Shown in pieces: positions 1-8,159 of a DNA stretch of 19,993 nt. Origin of the DNA: DATKKK01 sp964354625 (GTDB lineage Archaea; Thermoproteota; Bathyarchaeia; Bathyarchaeales; Bathycorpusculaceae). The translations under genes and the position numbers were made by a program. A model generated the notes under the pieces. The model saw only the letters and a list, made by a program, of their open reading frames with translations. It searched no databases and had not been told where the DNA came from. Location of the stretch: the NCBI GenBank assembly GCA_964354625.1, contig CAYHAK010000032.1, positions 1 through 19,993 of the forward strand, written 5' to 3'. Within the stretch, counting starts at the first letter, position 1. Each line of letters begins with the position of its first letter.

Positions 1-1
1 C

Positions 2-145
2 TCCCGCACAATCCTCTCTTTTTCTAGGAACCACAAGCGCGTCCGATTAACTAGGAGGCACTGCCCAGACTGTGGCATTCCGTTGCCTAGGGGCGGGAAC
101 AAGCCTACTGTGATGCCGCACATGCAAGGCCTCAAGGCTGGCTAG
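2..145 (+). CDS. C-terminal part of a zinc-ribbon protein (5' end outside window)
   Basis: This reading frame is open from the window edge to a TAG at 143-145 and gives 47 residues with no start codon needed, so it is the 3' end of a gene that begins upstream. The visible part has a basic stretch (NHKRVRLTRR) followed directly by CPDCG, one half of a zinc ribbon; a partner CxxC would lie upstream of the window. The tail after the knuckle is Gly/Pro-rich. The parent family cannot be named from this fragment. It converges on the minus-strand gene ending at 207, with a GC-alternating palindrome filling the gap. The zinc-knuckle composition makes a chance frame unlikely, but the short length keeps confidence moderate. 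Confidence 0.5.
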   Translation, partial: SRTILSFSRNHKRVRLTRRHCPDCGIPLPRGGNKPTVMPHMQGLKAG

Positions 146-189
146 AAGAACGTGCGCTAGATGACGTCCATGAAATTGCCTTTCTGTAA

Positions 190-209
190 TAGCGCGCGCG
201 CTCGCGCTA
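190..209. repeat. GC-alternating inverted repeat between convergent genes
   Basis: The tract has arms TAGCGCG and CGCGCTA around a GC core, so it can form a hairpin on either strand. Read on the minus strand it begins with the TAG stop of the gene at 207-488, which means the stop codon is part of the repeat. It belongs to the set of similar tracts found elsewhere in this window. Confidence 0.7.
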
Positions 210-488
210 CCTTTTGGGAATTCTGAGATAGATATTCCTACCATCACGTGTTTCATCTATTACGATTTCTACTGGCCTATCACAATAAGGGCATTCCTTG
301 AGTCTCACCCAACGCTTATTCAAGTAAGGCAGTCTAATCTTGACGCTCTTGCCTGAAATTTCTTTCCTCAAGCTAACAGCTCTTTCCTCATCCAACAGGA
401 CATGAACCCTTGGGCTGTCTTTTCTGCAATGAGCAGCACAATCAGAGTATGGACACAACAAATGACTTCTAACTAGCACACATCTCAC
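207..488 (-). CDS. Small Cys-rich (possible zinc-ribbon) protein
   Basis: The frame encodes up to 93 residues. A Cys cluster sits near the N-terminus (C12, C17, C21 within CPYSDCAAHC) and a CPYC knuckle at 66-69, separated by a basic, beta-rich stretch; four of these Cys could hold one zinc. The C-terminus is beta-like and basic (RNIYLRIPKR). The family is not recognised. The GTG start at 488 lacks a clear Shine-Dalgarno site, so initiation at a later GTG or TTG before the first Cys pair is possible. The gene ends in TAG inside the GC palindrome at 190-209. The paired Cys motifs argue for a real gene; its role, perhaps nucleic-acid or protein binding, is inference. Confidence 0.5.
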   Translation of the reverse strand: MRCVLVRSHLLCPYSDCAAHCRKDSPRVHVLLDEERAVSLRKEISGKSVKIRLPYLNKRWVRLKECPYCDRPVEIVIDETRDGRNIYLRIPKR

Positions 489-595
489 TCGCTGCTGTGG
501 CTCTCTTGCTCTACAGAGAGTTGCTGTTTTTCTACTTAACCCTTGTTAAAAAAAGGTATCTGGGACACAAACGCAACTCCTTTTGAGAATGCAAA

Positions 596-609
596 GTCCA
601 GTTCTGGAC
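596..609 (-). terminator. Hairpin just after the HEPN gene stop
   Basis: A perfect inverted repeat, GTCCAG-TT-CTGGAC, abuts the stop codon of the minus-strand HEPN gene. On that strand it is followed about 40 bases later by a run of seven T (548-554). Hairpins are not the usual archaeal terminator, while T-runs are, so the T-run may be the real signal. Confidence 0.3.
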
Positions 610-1191
610 CTATACAGCAGGTTTGGTATCTAGTGTTGGAACGATTTCATTCTTGAGCACTGTGCCAATTCGTTTTATCATTTCCAATGAATCTTGTTTT
701 GCATCGAGTTGAGTTTTTTCTGGATGAACGTATCGATTCCTCGTATCCTTGATTTCATGCATCTTTTTCTTGGTTTCATCTTTGACGAGTTTCCATTCAT
801 AAAGATTGATAACATCAGCTAGGTTGAGCTTGAACAACCATGTTATTTGGTCACGTGTGAGCTTTGCTTGATTGACCTTTAGATCAAGATTGGACAGAAT
901 GTCATAACATATTCTTTCACAAAGAACTCCAGCAAGTACGACTGTAGAATAGTATAGCCCATTTGTGTAAAGCTGTATCAACTCTGAGTAGATGCTGAAA
1001 TAGGGCATATCTGCAGGGAAAATCCCACCTATAATCTCGAGAAATCTATCTACTTTCTCTTCGAAATCAGCCTTAAATGAAGTCTCTAAAAGCCTTCTGA
1101 TGTACTGCCTCCCTTCCTCTGGTTTTCCAACTTTTCTCAAGGCTTCGCAAAGTGCAGGTAAGCCATTAACAAATACTGTTCTCTCGGTCAT
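610..1191 (-). CDS. HEPN-domain protein, possible RNase
   Basis: The 193-residue product is all-helical and carries R-N-R-Y-V-H at residues 151-156. This matches the HEPN signature Rx4-6H with the usual polar Asn after the Arg. The helix before it (STVVLAGVLCERICYDIL, about 82-99) fits the other core helix of HEPN/DUF4145-like proteins. Catalytic HEPN proteins are metal-independent RNases found as toxins, in CRISPR effectors and in abortive-infection systems; the intact motif suggests activity here. No MNT nucleotidyltransferase or other antitoxin is visible beside it. The gene stands alone in noticeably AT-rich DNA between long non-coding stretches, consistent with horizontal acquisition. 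The ATG at 1191 is preceded by a weak GGAAG. The HEPN call is fairly secure; the biological role is not. Confidence 0.7.
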   Translation of the reverse strand: MTERTVFVNGLPALCEALRKVGKPEEGRQYIRRLLETSFKADFEEKVDRFLEIIGGIFPADMPYFSIYSELIQLYTNGLYYSTVVLAGVLCERICYDILSNLDLKVNQAKLTRDQITWLFKLNLADVINLYEWKLVKDETKKKMHEIKDTRNRYVHPEKTQLDAKQDSLEMIKRIGTVLKNEIVPTLDTKPAV

Positions 1192-1679
1192 TCTTCCACA
1201 ATAGTACTATCTGATAGATGAAGAAAAGACTTGCGCACTTTTCTTTTGAGGGACTCTCCAGAAGTTTTTCATCGTAGTTCTTTGTGAATAAGAAGAAGCA
1301 AAGATTTCTAACGATTCTTATGGCTTCGTTTCTATTCGTTGTTTTCTTTCCATGAAGTCTTTAGAATGTTTGCGGCTTCATGAAGTGAAATATCTACCTA
1401 TACTCAGGTTTTGTAAGAGAAGGAATCTAGGATTTCATATGGAAGAATGAGAAGAACCGAGAAACTAACAAGAAGCAAGTGAAGATTCTGTCTGTCATCA
1501 AGAATCACAACCTGTGTCATGGTAGGTCACTTGATGGTAAATGATAGAAAAAAGCAGTTTCTGACAATAGTTCAAGACTATCTATAGTAGGTGTTACCTT
1601 ATATTCTGGCTAAGAGACCGGGATTCACTTTCCATTCTTCAGGCTTCCTAGTGTTCTTCTGATTTGCCATTTCAATCTG
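1192..1679. other. 488-base stretch with no recognised gene
   Basis: No convincing reading frame, tRNA or known RNA fold was seen on either strand. The DNA is AT-rich and includes a few short palindromes (CTATCTGATAG near 1208, CTTCATGAAG near 1376). The part next to 1191 must hold the promoter of the HEPN gene. The rest could be decayed coding DNA. Confidence 0.4.
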
Positions 1680-1958
1680 TCAAAAGAGCCTGTATCCAAG
1701 GCGCGCGCGCCGGGCTACTTGGTCAAGATCTGCATTTTTTCCTTCTTCTTTCTTCCTTGCTCCAGACTTCATCATGTATAGTCCTATTAGAATGAATACA
1801 ACAGGACCTACAACTGGCGGAACTAGGTATTTCCAATTCCAGTCATAGAAAGGGGTCACCACAACAGTGTACCAGAGTATCGAAAAAAGACTGAATGAAG
1901 CCACACCTAAGATGAACAGGCCAATCCAGAATATCCTGGTTTTCTCACCTTCGAACAT
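1680..1958 (-). CDS. Small two-helix membrane protein
   Basis: The 92-residue product has two clear hydrophobic segments, about 10-34 (IFWIGLFILGVASFSLFSIL) and 43-64 (KYLVPPVVGPVVFILIGLYMM), joined by a short aromatic loop with YDWNWKY. A basic-acidic soluble tail follows. An ATG start is used. The family is not recognised; it resembles the many small integral membrane proteins of archaea. The last dozen residues (VARRARLGYRLF) are encoded across the GC-alternating palindrome at 1700-1711, so the C-terminus may be a remodelled end. No partner gene is obvious, and the upstream neighbour is divergent. Confidence 0.6.
   Translation of the reverse strand: MFEGEKTRIFWIGLFILGVASFSLFSILWYTVVVTPFYDWNWKYLVPPVVGPVVFILIGLYMMKSGARKKEEGKNADLDQVARRARLGYRLF
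1700..1711. repeat. GC-alternating palindrome inside a gene 3' end
   Basis: GGCGCGCGCGCC is a perfect 12-base palindrome lying within the last codons of the small membrane protein gene. It is in the same class as the intergenic tracts. Confidence 0.6.
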
Positions 1959-2003
1959 AGCTTCTCAACTAGATTATTAAGCTCGGTATATTTAAGATGA
2001 CAA

Positions 2004-2014
2004 GTGCGCGCGCG
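2004..2014. repeat. GC-alternating tract
   Basis: GTGCGCGCGCG lies upstream of the divergent membrane-protein and TRAM genes, beyond any obvious promoter element. Confidence 0.5.
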
Positions 2015-2093
2015 TTGTCGGCGTCGACATCCCCCATGAACCCATGTCAATCCTCCATCGCCTTGTCTTCTTCTGGTACTCGTCCATAATAGA

Positions 2094-2120
2094 GCGCGTG
2101 CTAATTGGGTTAGCGCGAGC
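2094..2120. repeat. Imperfect GC inverted repeat with TTAGCGCG core
   Basis: The arms GCGCGTGCTAA and TTAGCGCGAGC flank a five-base spacer TTGGG. It lies about 70 bases before the TRAM gene start. The right arm carries the TTAGCGCG word shared with the tracts at 6586, 7081 and 8145. Confidence 0.55.
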
Positions 2121-2189
2121 AGCAAAATGCGGAACACTTAAGCCACCGAGGGGCTATAACCATATCATGACAAATGCAGAAACAGGAAG

Positions 2190-2447
2190 ATGCCAATGAG
2201 TCCGTCAAGAAGAAGCCCGAGAAATGCCAAGAACAAACGTGGTAGAGGCGTTGGGAACTGCCCAGTTGAGACTGGAAAAGAATACGAAGTGGACATAACC
2301 GAAACAAGCCCTCAAGGGGAAGGCATAGCCAGAGTCAAAGGGTTCTTAGTTTTCGTTGGTAACGCCAAGCCCGGAGACCATTTAAGAATCAAAATTACGA
2401 CATTGGGACCTATGGATGCAGGAGCAGAAATAGTCACCAGGACCTAA
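2190..2447 (+). CDS. Stand-alone TRAM-domain RNA-binding protein
   Basis: The product is about 83-85 residues: a short basic, flexible N-terminus (SRRSPRNAKNKRGRG) followed by a TRAM fold. The TRAM signature is clear in EYEVDITETSPQGEGIARV followed by GFLVFVGNAKPGDHLRIKI. Single-domain TRAM proteins are widespread in archaea and act as RNA-binding, cold-shock-like chaperones. The frame opens at ATG 2190, but AGGAAG at 2184-2189 is ideally spaced for the ATG at 2196, so the protein probably starts MSPSRRS. The gene appears monocistronic, with GC tracts on both sides. The TRAM identification is secure; the chaperone role comes from the family. Confidence 0.9.
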   Translation: MPMSPSRRSPRNAKNKRGRGVGNCPVETGKEYEVDITETSPQGEGIARVKGFLVFVGNAKPGDHLRIKITTLGPMDAGAEIVTRT

Positions 2448-2480
2448 GCGCTCTTTTCAGTTCGACCGATTTCACACCTC

Positions 2481-2490
2481 GCACGCGCGT
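2481..2490. repeat. GC-alternating tract
   Basis: GCACGCGCGT lies in the gap between the TRAM and TPR genes, with a second similar tract (GACGCGCGTTG) at 2558-2568. Confidence 0.45.
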
Positions 2491-2575
2491 ATACCAAAGA
2501 CAACAGGTCATGATACCCGCTCGAAATGATAGATCTTCCAAAGCCTTGGAGCAAAATGACGCGCGTTGGGATGAG

Positions 2576-2584
2576 GTTAAAAAG
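2576..2584 (+). promoter_or_regulatory. TATA-like box of the giant TPR gene
   Basis: GGTTAAAAAGC lies about 30 bases before the ATG at 2612, the distance expected for a leaderless or nearly leaderless archaeal transcript. No Shine-Dalgarno site precedes the ATG, which fits that reading. Confidence 0.4.
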
Positions 2585-2611
2585 CATGTGAGTATATGAT
2601 GATCAATCGGT

Positions 2612-5600
2612 ATGTCGAAAGCAAGCATCGAAGTGATTCTCAGCCTAGCTAGGGCTGAGGAGAGGAAACATGGTTGGCTAGCGGCTGCAGGCTACTATGC
2701 AATGGCTGCGTCTGCAGTTTCTGCCGAGGACCGTTTCGAATTGGCTGGCGTGTTTGAGAGTGAGGGTTATGCCTCTTTCTGCTCGGCCATGCAGGCCGAG
2801 AATAGCGAGGAGTTCAAGACAAGATCCATCAGAGCAATCAAGTGTTACGAAAAGGCTAGCCAACACTATTTGAAGTCGGAAAAGCCGCGTCAGAAGCCTA
2901 GAATGATTCGCTGCACGGCTATGATTGCCTACATAAATCACTGGCTTGAATCAAATGCTGCCAGAAAGAGGGTCCACGTTAATGAGTGTTGGAGACTAAC
3001 CAAGAAATCCCTCAATGCGTTCGAGGAAATGGGTGAGGAGTCTGAGTTCAGGAAGACCTACACTTGGCTTGTCGACAGCGCCTTCTTCGCATTCTTTCTT
3101 GAATGGGACTTTTGTGTAAGGAAGAGAATAGCGAAAAAGGCAAAGGATTTCGGAGAGCGGGCAACTAAACTGCTATCCAAATCTTCCGATGCTTACGAGC
3201 AAGCGAAGATCCATGCAAAGGCCTCAGTCTGCATAACTGTCTTTGCGTACAATTTTCTTGACGTGAGCGACCGGGAGAGAGAATACAAAAAGGCCGATGC
3301 CCATTGGTCTAAGGCAAAGGAGTTGAATGAAGAGGTTGCCGTCCCAGAGATCTTGCATCCTTTTTTCGGGCCCAACATTATCTTCGGCGTGGAAGGAACA
3401 GAGGAAGCGGTAAGCGCCTTTACTCAAGCGCTGAGGCTTGCTGAGACAACGAGAGATAAATTCTTGATAGGATCAGCGTTAGACTGGTTAACCTACCACA
3501 CTGCTTGGTCAACGCGCAAAACCGAGGAATACGATAAGCAACTGGACCTTTCCGAAAAAGCCATGGAGTACGCCAGAAAGGCGAAGGAAGCATTCTTACC
3601 GATGGCATTTACAAGCCCACGGGGTGACCTTGCTTGGATTGAGGATGCCTCGCAGGTTGGGTGCTTCACCTCAATAGTGATCAATGAGACAGACCTACAC
3701 AAGAAGCGGGACATGCTGGATGAAGCGCTGAAAGCCGCACCAAGCATGATGAAGAGAGCTGCTGATTCAGGCTACCCTGAGATTACTATGTACGCGCATC
3801 ACATTTACAGCTTCATGCTAACAGCCTTGTCAAAACTTGAAACAAGCAGGGAGGAAAGGAAGAGGATTCTGGACGAAGCCCTCGCGCACAGGATTGAGTC
3901 TCTCAAGATCGTCTCACAGACTCAGCCTTTCATGTACTGGAACCGCGGTACCAATCATCACTTAATGGCCACGATACGGTCTGAACTCGCAGACTTGACC
4001 GATGACCCCGAAATGAAGAAAACAATAATTCATGAAGCCATAACCGACTCAAGTGCTTCATTGGAGTTGAAGAACAAAGACCTCCACTTCTACAAGAGCA
4101 AGGGCTCGACTGAGGCTTTGATTGCTCAAATCGCAGAAGTCCAGTTCCTTCATGGAAAACTCTTGACTCAGCAGCACAATTACACTCTGGAAAAGGTTGA
4201 CCTTCATAGAGCCCTCCAGTCCTATGAGAAATCGCTAGCTGGGTACCGAGAGCTCGGCCTCATGAGTCGCGCAGCAGAGTGCTACTGGGAAATGGCACGA
4301 GTTTGTGATAGCGTCGCTGATCATCTTCGGTCTGCCGAGAACTTTAGGCTTGCCTCAATCAGCTACACAGAAGCAATGAAGAAGGTTCCACAGTTGACGG
4401 AATTTTATGGAGAGCACTCAACTTACATGCTGTCGTGGAGTGAAATAGAAAAAGCCCGAGGCAATCACAGGAAACAGAAGTATGGTGAGGCTAAGAAGCA
4501 TTTTGAGAAAGCTGCTCAGCTTCACAAGGGCCTGAGACAATGGAGGTATCTCGAACCCAACTATCTGGCATGGGCTCTTGTCGAACACGGAGAGGAACTA
4601 AGCAGAAAAGACAAGACTGAAGAAGCACTACGCGCGTTTGGGCGCGCTGCCGCAATGTTCACGGAAACCGAGAAATCCATCAAGGCACGCTTACCTTCAG
4701 TTGAAAACTCCGAAGAAAGAACGATGGCAGCTAATGTCCTCAAAGGATCAGATCAGAGAAAGCAATACTGCGTGGCCAGAGCCAGCCTAGAAGAAGCAAG
4801 ACTCCTCGATAAGAAAGGCGACCACTCAGCCAGCTCAGATAAGTACGGAAAAATTGTGAAATCCCTTGAAAAGATAGAGGCAGAACTCGAGTTCGAGCAT
4901 GACCGAAGAGAGTTCAGATTCCTGATTCTTGTCTCCCGAGCATGGGAGAAAATGATGCGCGCAGAGGCTGAGGCCTCAGCAAGCCTCTACCTGGAAGCAG
5001 CTACCTGCTTTGAGAATGCGGAAGAATTCAGTTCAAATGAGAAATCAGGAATGCTCGTCCTTGGACACGGCCAAATTTGCAAGGCGCTTGGGATTGGGAT
5101 GAAATTCACCCACACGATAAACAGGAAATTATACGATGCAGCCAAGAGCTTCCTGGAAAACGCAGCTGGTTACTACCAAAAAGCCGGTTTCCATGAGGCC
5201 ATAGAATACGCCAAAGCAACAGAGCTGCTGTTCGACGCATATTGGATAATCAGCTTGGCAAGAAAAGAGCACAATCCCGACAAAAAGGCCGCGCTCTACA
5301 TAATGGCTGAGAAGGCGCTACAAAACTCCGCAAGTTCGTTCAAGAAAGCCAGACATTTCGAAAAGGAAGAACAGGTTGCCGGACTCCTAGGAAGAGTCGA
5401 GGAAGTCCGCGAACTGATGACACCTCTGGCACCTTTGTTGAGCGCTTCCCGTATCGCATCAACAAGAAGCGCACTCACCGTCCCCACACCCACATATGAA
5501 GAACCGGTTGGTCTCGAAAGATTCGACCATGCAGAGATAAGAGCGAACGTGAGTGCGCAAAAGAAGCAGCTAGCAACAGGTGAAAACTTGGTTCTAGAAA

Positions 5601-6577
5601 TAGAGCTCGTAAATGCGGGAAAGGGACATGCCCTATTGACAAAAATCAAGGGGGTCATTCCTGAAAGCTTCGAGTTGATAGAGAAGCCTGAACACACTCA
5701 GATGGAGGATGGCTCTCTCAACCTGAATGGTAAGAAGCTCGATCCACTGGAAACCGAAGAGGTCAGATTGGTTCTCAGACCGAAAGCACAAGGAACCTTC
5801 ACGCTGGAACCCGTGGTTTTCTACCTGGACGAAGACGGCAAATACAGAGCACACGAAACTGACCCAATAAGACTGAGAGTCAGAGAATCCGTTCCCGAGC
5901 CTTCTGAGAGTCGAAGCGACCTCGTGGATACAGGCTTCAAGCAGCTTGACCAGTTACTGTACGGAGGCATTGCCGCGAATTCCGCGGTAATCCTAACTTC
6001 AGCTTTGGCCGATGAGAGAACCTCGTTGATCTCGAGCTTTCTCGAAACTGGCGCAGAAAGGACACAAATCACTATCTATGTTACCAGAAAAACAAGCTGT
6101 CTGACAGCGCTGGCAGAGAAACATCAAACAAGCTTCTACTTGTTCATATGTAACCCTCAGGCCGGCGGAGTGGTCGAAGACATGCCCAACGTCTTTAGAC
6201 TCAAAGGCGTCGAAAACCTGACAGAAATCAGTATCGCTCTCAGCACAGCTTTGAACAGACTACCAATGCCACCTGATAACCACAGAAGAGCGTGCATCGA
6301 AATAGTCTCAGACGTGCTACTGCAACACGAAGCGCTCCAAACCCGAAGATGGCTCTACACGCTTATTCCACAACTGAAATCAAAAGGCTTCACCGTTTTA
6401 GCAACAATAGACCCTGAAATGCATCTGTCAAAAGACGTCCACGCAGTGCTCGATATCTTCGATGGAGAAATAAGCATCTACGAAAAAGAAACAGGCAAAC
6501 GGTCAGCAAGATTTCTAAGAATCCTAAGGATGTTGGACCAGGACTATCTACAAGAGGAACTAGCGCTGATCAAATAG
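2612..6577 (+). CDS. Giant TPR protein with beta-sandwich and dead KaiC/RecA-like C-terminal domain
   Basis: The 1321-residue cytoplasmic product has three parts. Residues 1 to about 960 are helical repeats of TPR type; recurring A-x-x-x-Y/F-x-x-A spacing appears in stretches such as ALQSYEKSLAGYRELG and EALRAFGRAAAMFTET. Residues about 975-1090 form a beta-rich domain like archaeal CARDB/APHP or BatD-type modules. Residues about 1100-1321 look like a KaiC/RadA-type domain: the entry motif TGFKQLDQLLYGGI matches the KaiC TGxxxLDxLLGGGI. The following P-loop is destroyed, with SALADERT near 1130 in place of GxxxxGKT, so ATP hydrolysis is unlikely. There is no signal peptide or membrane segment. 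It may be a scaffold that binds a partner through the KaiC-like fold, which is inference. A GC tract follows the TAG stop. Confidence 0.85.
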   Translation: MSKASIEVILSLARAEERKHGWLAAAGYYAMAASAVSAEDRFELAGVFESEGYASFCSAMQAENSEEFKTRSIRAIKCYEKASQHYLKSEKPRQKPRMIRCTAMIAYINHWLESNAARKRVHVNECWRLTKKSLNAFEEMGEESEFRKTYTWLVDSAFFAFFLEWDFCVRKRIAKKAKDFGERATKLLSKSSDAYEQAKIHAKASVCITVFAYNFLDVSDREREYKKADAHWSKAKELNEEVAVPEILHPFFGPNIIFGVEGTEEAVSAFTQALRLAETTRDKFLIGSALDWLTYHTAWSTRKTEEYDKQLDLSEKAMEYARKAKEAFLPMAFTSPRGDLAWIEDASQVGCFTSIVINETDLHKKRDMLDEALKAAPSMMKRAADSGYPEITMYAHHIYSFMLTALSKLETSREERKRILDEALAHRIESLKIVSQTQPFMYWNRGTNHHLMATIRSELADLTDDPEMKKTIIHEAITDSSASLELKNKDLHFYKSKGSTEALIAQIAEVQFLHGKLLTQQHNYTLEKVDLHRALQSYEKSLAGYRELGLMSRAAECYWEMARVCDSVADHLRSAENFRLASISYTEAMKKVPQLTEFYGEHSTYMLSWSEIEKARGNHRKQKYGEAKKHFEKAAQLHKGLRQWRYLEPNYLAWALVEHGEELSRKDKTEEALRAFGRAAAMFTETEKSIKARLPSVENSEERTMAANVLKGSDQRKQYCVARASLEEARLLDKKGDHSASSDKYGKIVKSLEKIEAELEFEHDRREFRFLILVSRAWEKMMRAEAEASASLYLEAATCFENAEEFSSNEKSGMLVLGHGQICKALGIGMKFTHTINRKLYDAAKSFLENAAGYYQKAGFHEAIEYAKATELLFDAYWIISLARKEHNPDKKAALYIMAEKALQNSASSFKKARHFEKEEQVAGLLGRVEEVRELMTPLAPLLSASRIASTRSALTVPTPTYEEPVGLERFDHAEIRANVSAQKKQLATGENLVLEIELVNAGKGHALLTKIKGVIPESFELIEKPEHTQMEDGSLNLNGKKLDPLETEEVRLVLRPKAQGTFTLEPVVFYLDEDGKYRAHETDPIRLRVRESVPEPSESRSDLVDTGFKQLDQLLYGGIAANSAVILTSALADERTSLISSFLETGAERTQITIYVTRKTSCLTALAEKHQTSFYLFICNPQAGGVVEDMPNVFRLKGVENLTEISIALSTALNRLPMPPDNHRRACIEIVSDVLLQHEALQTRRWLYTLIPQLKSKGFTVLATIDPEMHLSKDVHAVLDIFDGEISIYEKETGKRSARFLRILRMLDQDYLQEELALIK

Positions 6578-6585
6578 CTAGCCCA

Positions 6586-6597
6586 TTAGCGCGCGCC
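6586..6597. repeat. GC tract with CATTAGCGCG core after the TPR gene
   Basis: CATTAGCGCGCGCC begins seven bases after the stop codon of the giant TPR gene. Its first ten bases are identical to those of the tracts at 7079 and 8143. Confidence 0.6.
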
Positions 6598-6681
6598 AAG
6601 AGTGCGATCAAAACTGCGAAAGAAGCGTCGAATGATTCCCGGTCTCGGAAGACGCAGACAAACAGAATGCGCACGGAAGGA

Positions 6682-6693
6682 AGCGCGCGCGTC
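6682..6693. repeat. GC-alternating tract abutting a stop codon
   Basis: AGCGCGCGCGTC directly follows the TAG stop of the small minus-strand gene at 6693-6869, as seen from that strand. Confidence 0.55.
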
Positions 6694-6869
6694 TAGAGCT
6701 CCTTATCTTCATTCTTGCTTGATGCTTGAAGGCCTCTGTAGACCCACGGAGGCAAGCGTCTGGGTTTGCTCGCAGGCGCCAGAATGATCTTTGTCTTGTG
6801 CGGATCAACGAGCATGGCCCTTGATCGCCACTTCACCATTCCCCTTTCTGCCCTGTGAAACAGATTCAT
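6693..6869 (-). CDS. Possible small basic protein
   Basis: This 58-residue frame is listed because its expression signals are good. An AGGAGAT Shine-Dalgarno site lies six bases before the ATG at 6869, and a TATA-like CTTTTTATG sits about 65 bases upstream. The product is basic, with a hydrophobic core (RAMLVDPHKTKIILAP) and a Pro/Arg stretch (KPRRLPPWVYRGL). No family is recognised. A longer GTG start at 6896 is possible but has a poorer site. Overlapping frames on the same strand look like shadows. The gene ends exactly at a GC-alternating tract. It could still be a chance frame in decayed DNA. Confidence 0.4.
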   Translation of the reverse strand: MNLFHRAERGMVKWRSRAMLVDPHKTKIILAPASKPRRLPPWVYRGLQASSKNEDKEL

Positions 6870-7003
6870 CCTGATCTCCTTTCTCACACCCAACACGCGT
6901 GCAGGTTACCATGTCTTTTGGCAGTGAACATAAAAAGGCGTGTTCCCCGAGAGAAATGTGTCTAGCTGGGAAGCGTTCATCGTCAAGCTGCACTTGCGCG
7001 TAT

Positions 7004-7011
7004 GCTTTTAA
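7004..7011 (+). promoter_or_regulatory. TATA-like box upstream of the beta-propeller pseudogene
   Basis: CTTTTAAG inside TGCTTTTAAGCA is a fair archaeal TATA box. It could be the original promoter of the beta-propeller gene, now brought close to the truncated coding part. A small GGGC-CTGA-GCCC hairpin follows near 7043. Confidence 0.3.
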
Positions 7012-7078
7012 GCACATGCAACATAGAAGCCTACTCGGTGTGCCTCGGGCCTGAGCCCCTCTGGCGGATTTAACTTGT

Positions 7079-7092
7079 CATTAGCGCGGGCG
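7079..7092. repeat. GC tract at the 5' edge of the pseudogene
   Basis: CATTAGCGCGGGCG lies exactly where similarity to the beta-propeller family begins, marking the edge of the N-terminal deletion. Confidence 0.55.
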
Positions 7093-8142
7093 TCACGCTC
7101 CGCGGGGTTCTTGGCAAGGACGTATGGTCAACCGTTGACGCCACCGAGGTCTACTATGTCGACATCCCCAACAGCCATATTGTTCACCCTTTTGCGACAA
7201 TCGTGGCCTTAAACGTGCAGGATGATCTGCAGGAACCCGCTTATCAAACGATCCTCGTAGAAAGCATGACCACAATATACGTTTCAACGCAGAACCTTTT
7301 TCTGGCGTCTGGAAGCTTGGACAAGACTTTCCTCCACCGAATCCAGTTTGACAACGGCGAAATCTCCTACGCAGGCAATGGTGAAGTCAAAGAGTCACTG
7401 CTCAACCAGTTCTCCATGAGGGCTGTTTCAGGGTAGTCACGACGTCCTACACGGAGGCTCCGCAAGGCTCTTGGAGATGGATGAACCCAGAAAGCAACCT
7501 CTACGTCCTAGACATGAGCTTGACAGTGGTCGGCAGTATCGAGCATATAGCACCCGGAGAGCAGGTTCACTCTGTCCGTTTCATAGGTGACATCGGCTAC
7601 ATAGTGACCTTCAGGAAAACTGATCCGTTCTTCGCAGTTGACTTTTCGAATCCATATAGCCCGAGGATGCTGAGTGAGCTCAAGATAACAGGGTATTCAG
7701 ACTACCTGCACATCTATGACGAGAACCACGTGATCGGCGTCGGCAAGGAAACCCTAGCGGCTGAAGAAGGAGACTTCTCATGGTACCAAGGAGTCAAGAT
7801 ATCCGTTTTCGACGTCAATGACATCTGCGAACCGAAGGAGCTTGCGAAGTATGTAATAGGTGACAGAGGAACTGATTCACCTGTTCTCGACGACCACAAG
7901 GCCTTCTTGTTCGACAACGAGAGAAATTTGCTCGTCATACCTGTTTCAGTTGCAGAGGTCGACAAGAGCATGTATCCAAACGGCGTTCCACCGTATGCGT
8001 ATGGGGATGTTGTGTGGCAAGGCGCCTACGCGTTCACGGTGTCGCTTGAAAGTGACGAAATCCTTGAGCTGAGGGGGAGGATAACTCACATTGATGATGG
8101 CGACCCTTGGGACACGACAATGCAAATCACCAGAGCACTCTA

Positions 8143-8159
8143 CATTAGCGCGCGCGCTA
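8143..8159. repeat. GC palindrome replacing a strand in the pseudogene
   Basis: CATTAGCGCGCGCGCTA contains a perfect 14-base palindrome (TAGCGCGCGCGCTA). It sits where about ten family-conserved residues are missing between RALYI and MMKMN. Confidence 0.6.

Noticed and set aside
47..256. 69-residue minus-strand frame at the window start
   Set aside because: It overlaps the more convincing zinc-ribbon fragment on the plus strand and the Cys-rich gene, crosses the GC repeat, and has no recognisable pattern.
1500..1580. Possible C/D-box guide RNA (TGATGG and CTGA words)
   Set aside because: The C box does not match RUGAUGA and no consistent C'/D' pair or spacing was found.
4625..4645. GC-alternating words inside the TPR gene (and single ones near 9253 and 10542)
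   Set aside because: They fit ordinary Ala/Arg codons in well-aligned coding sequence and lack the TTAGCGCG core or a gene-end position, so they were not counted with the tract family.
7038..7065. GC-rich hairpin-forming stretch considered as a tRNA fragment
   Set aside because: Only one short stem (GGGC-CTGA-GCCC) is present; there is no T-loop, acceptor stem or anticodon arm.
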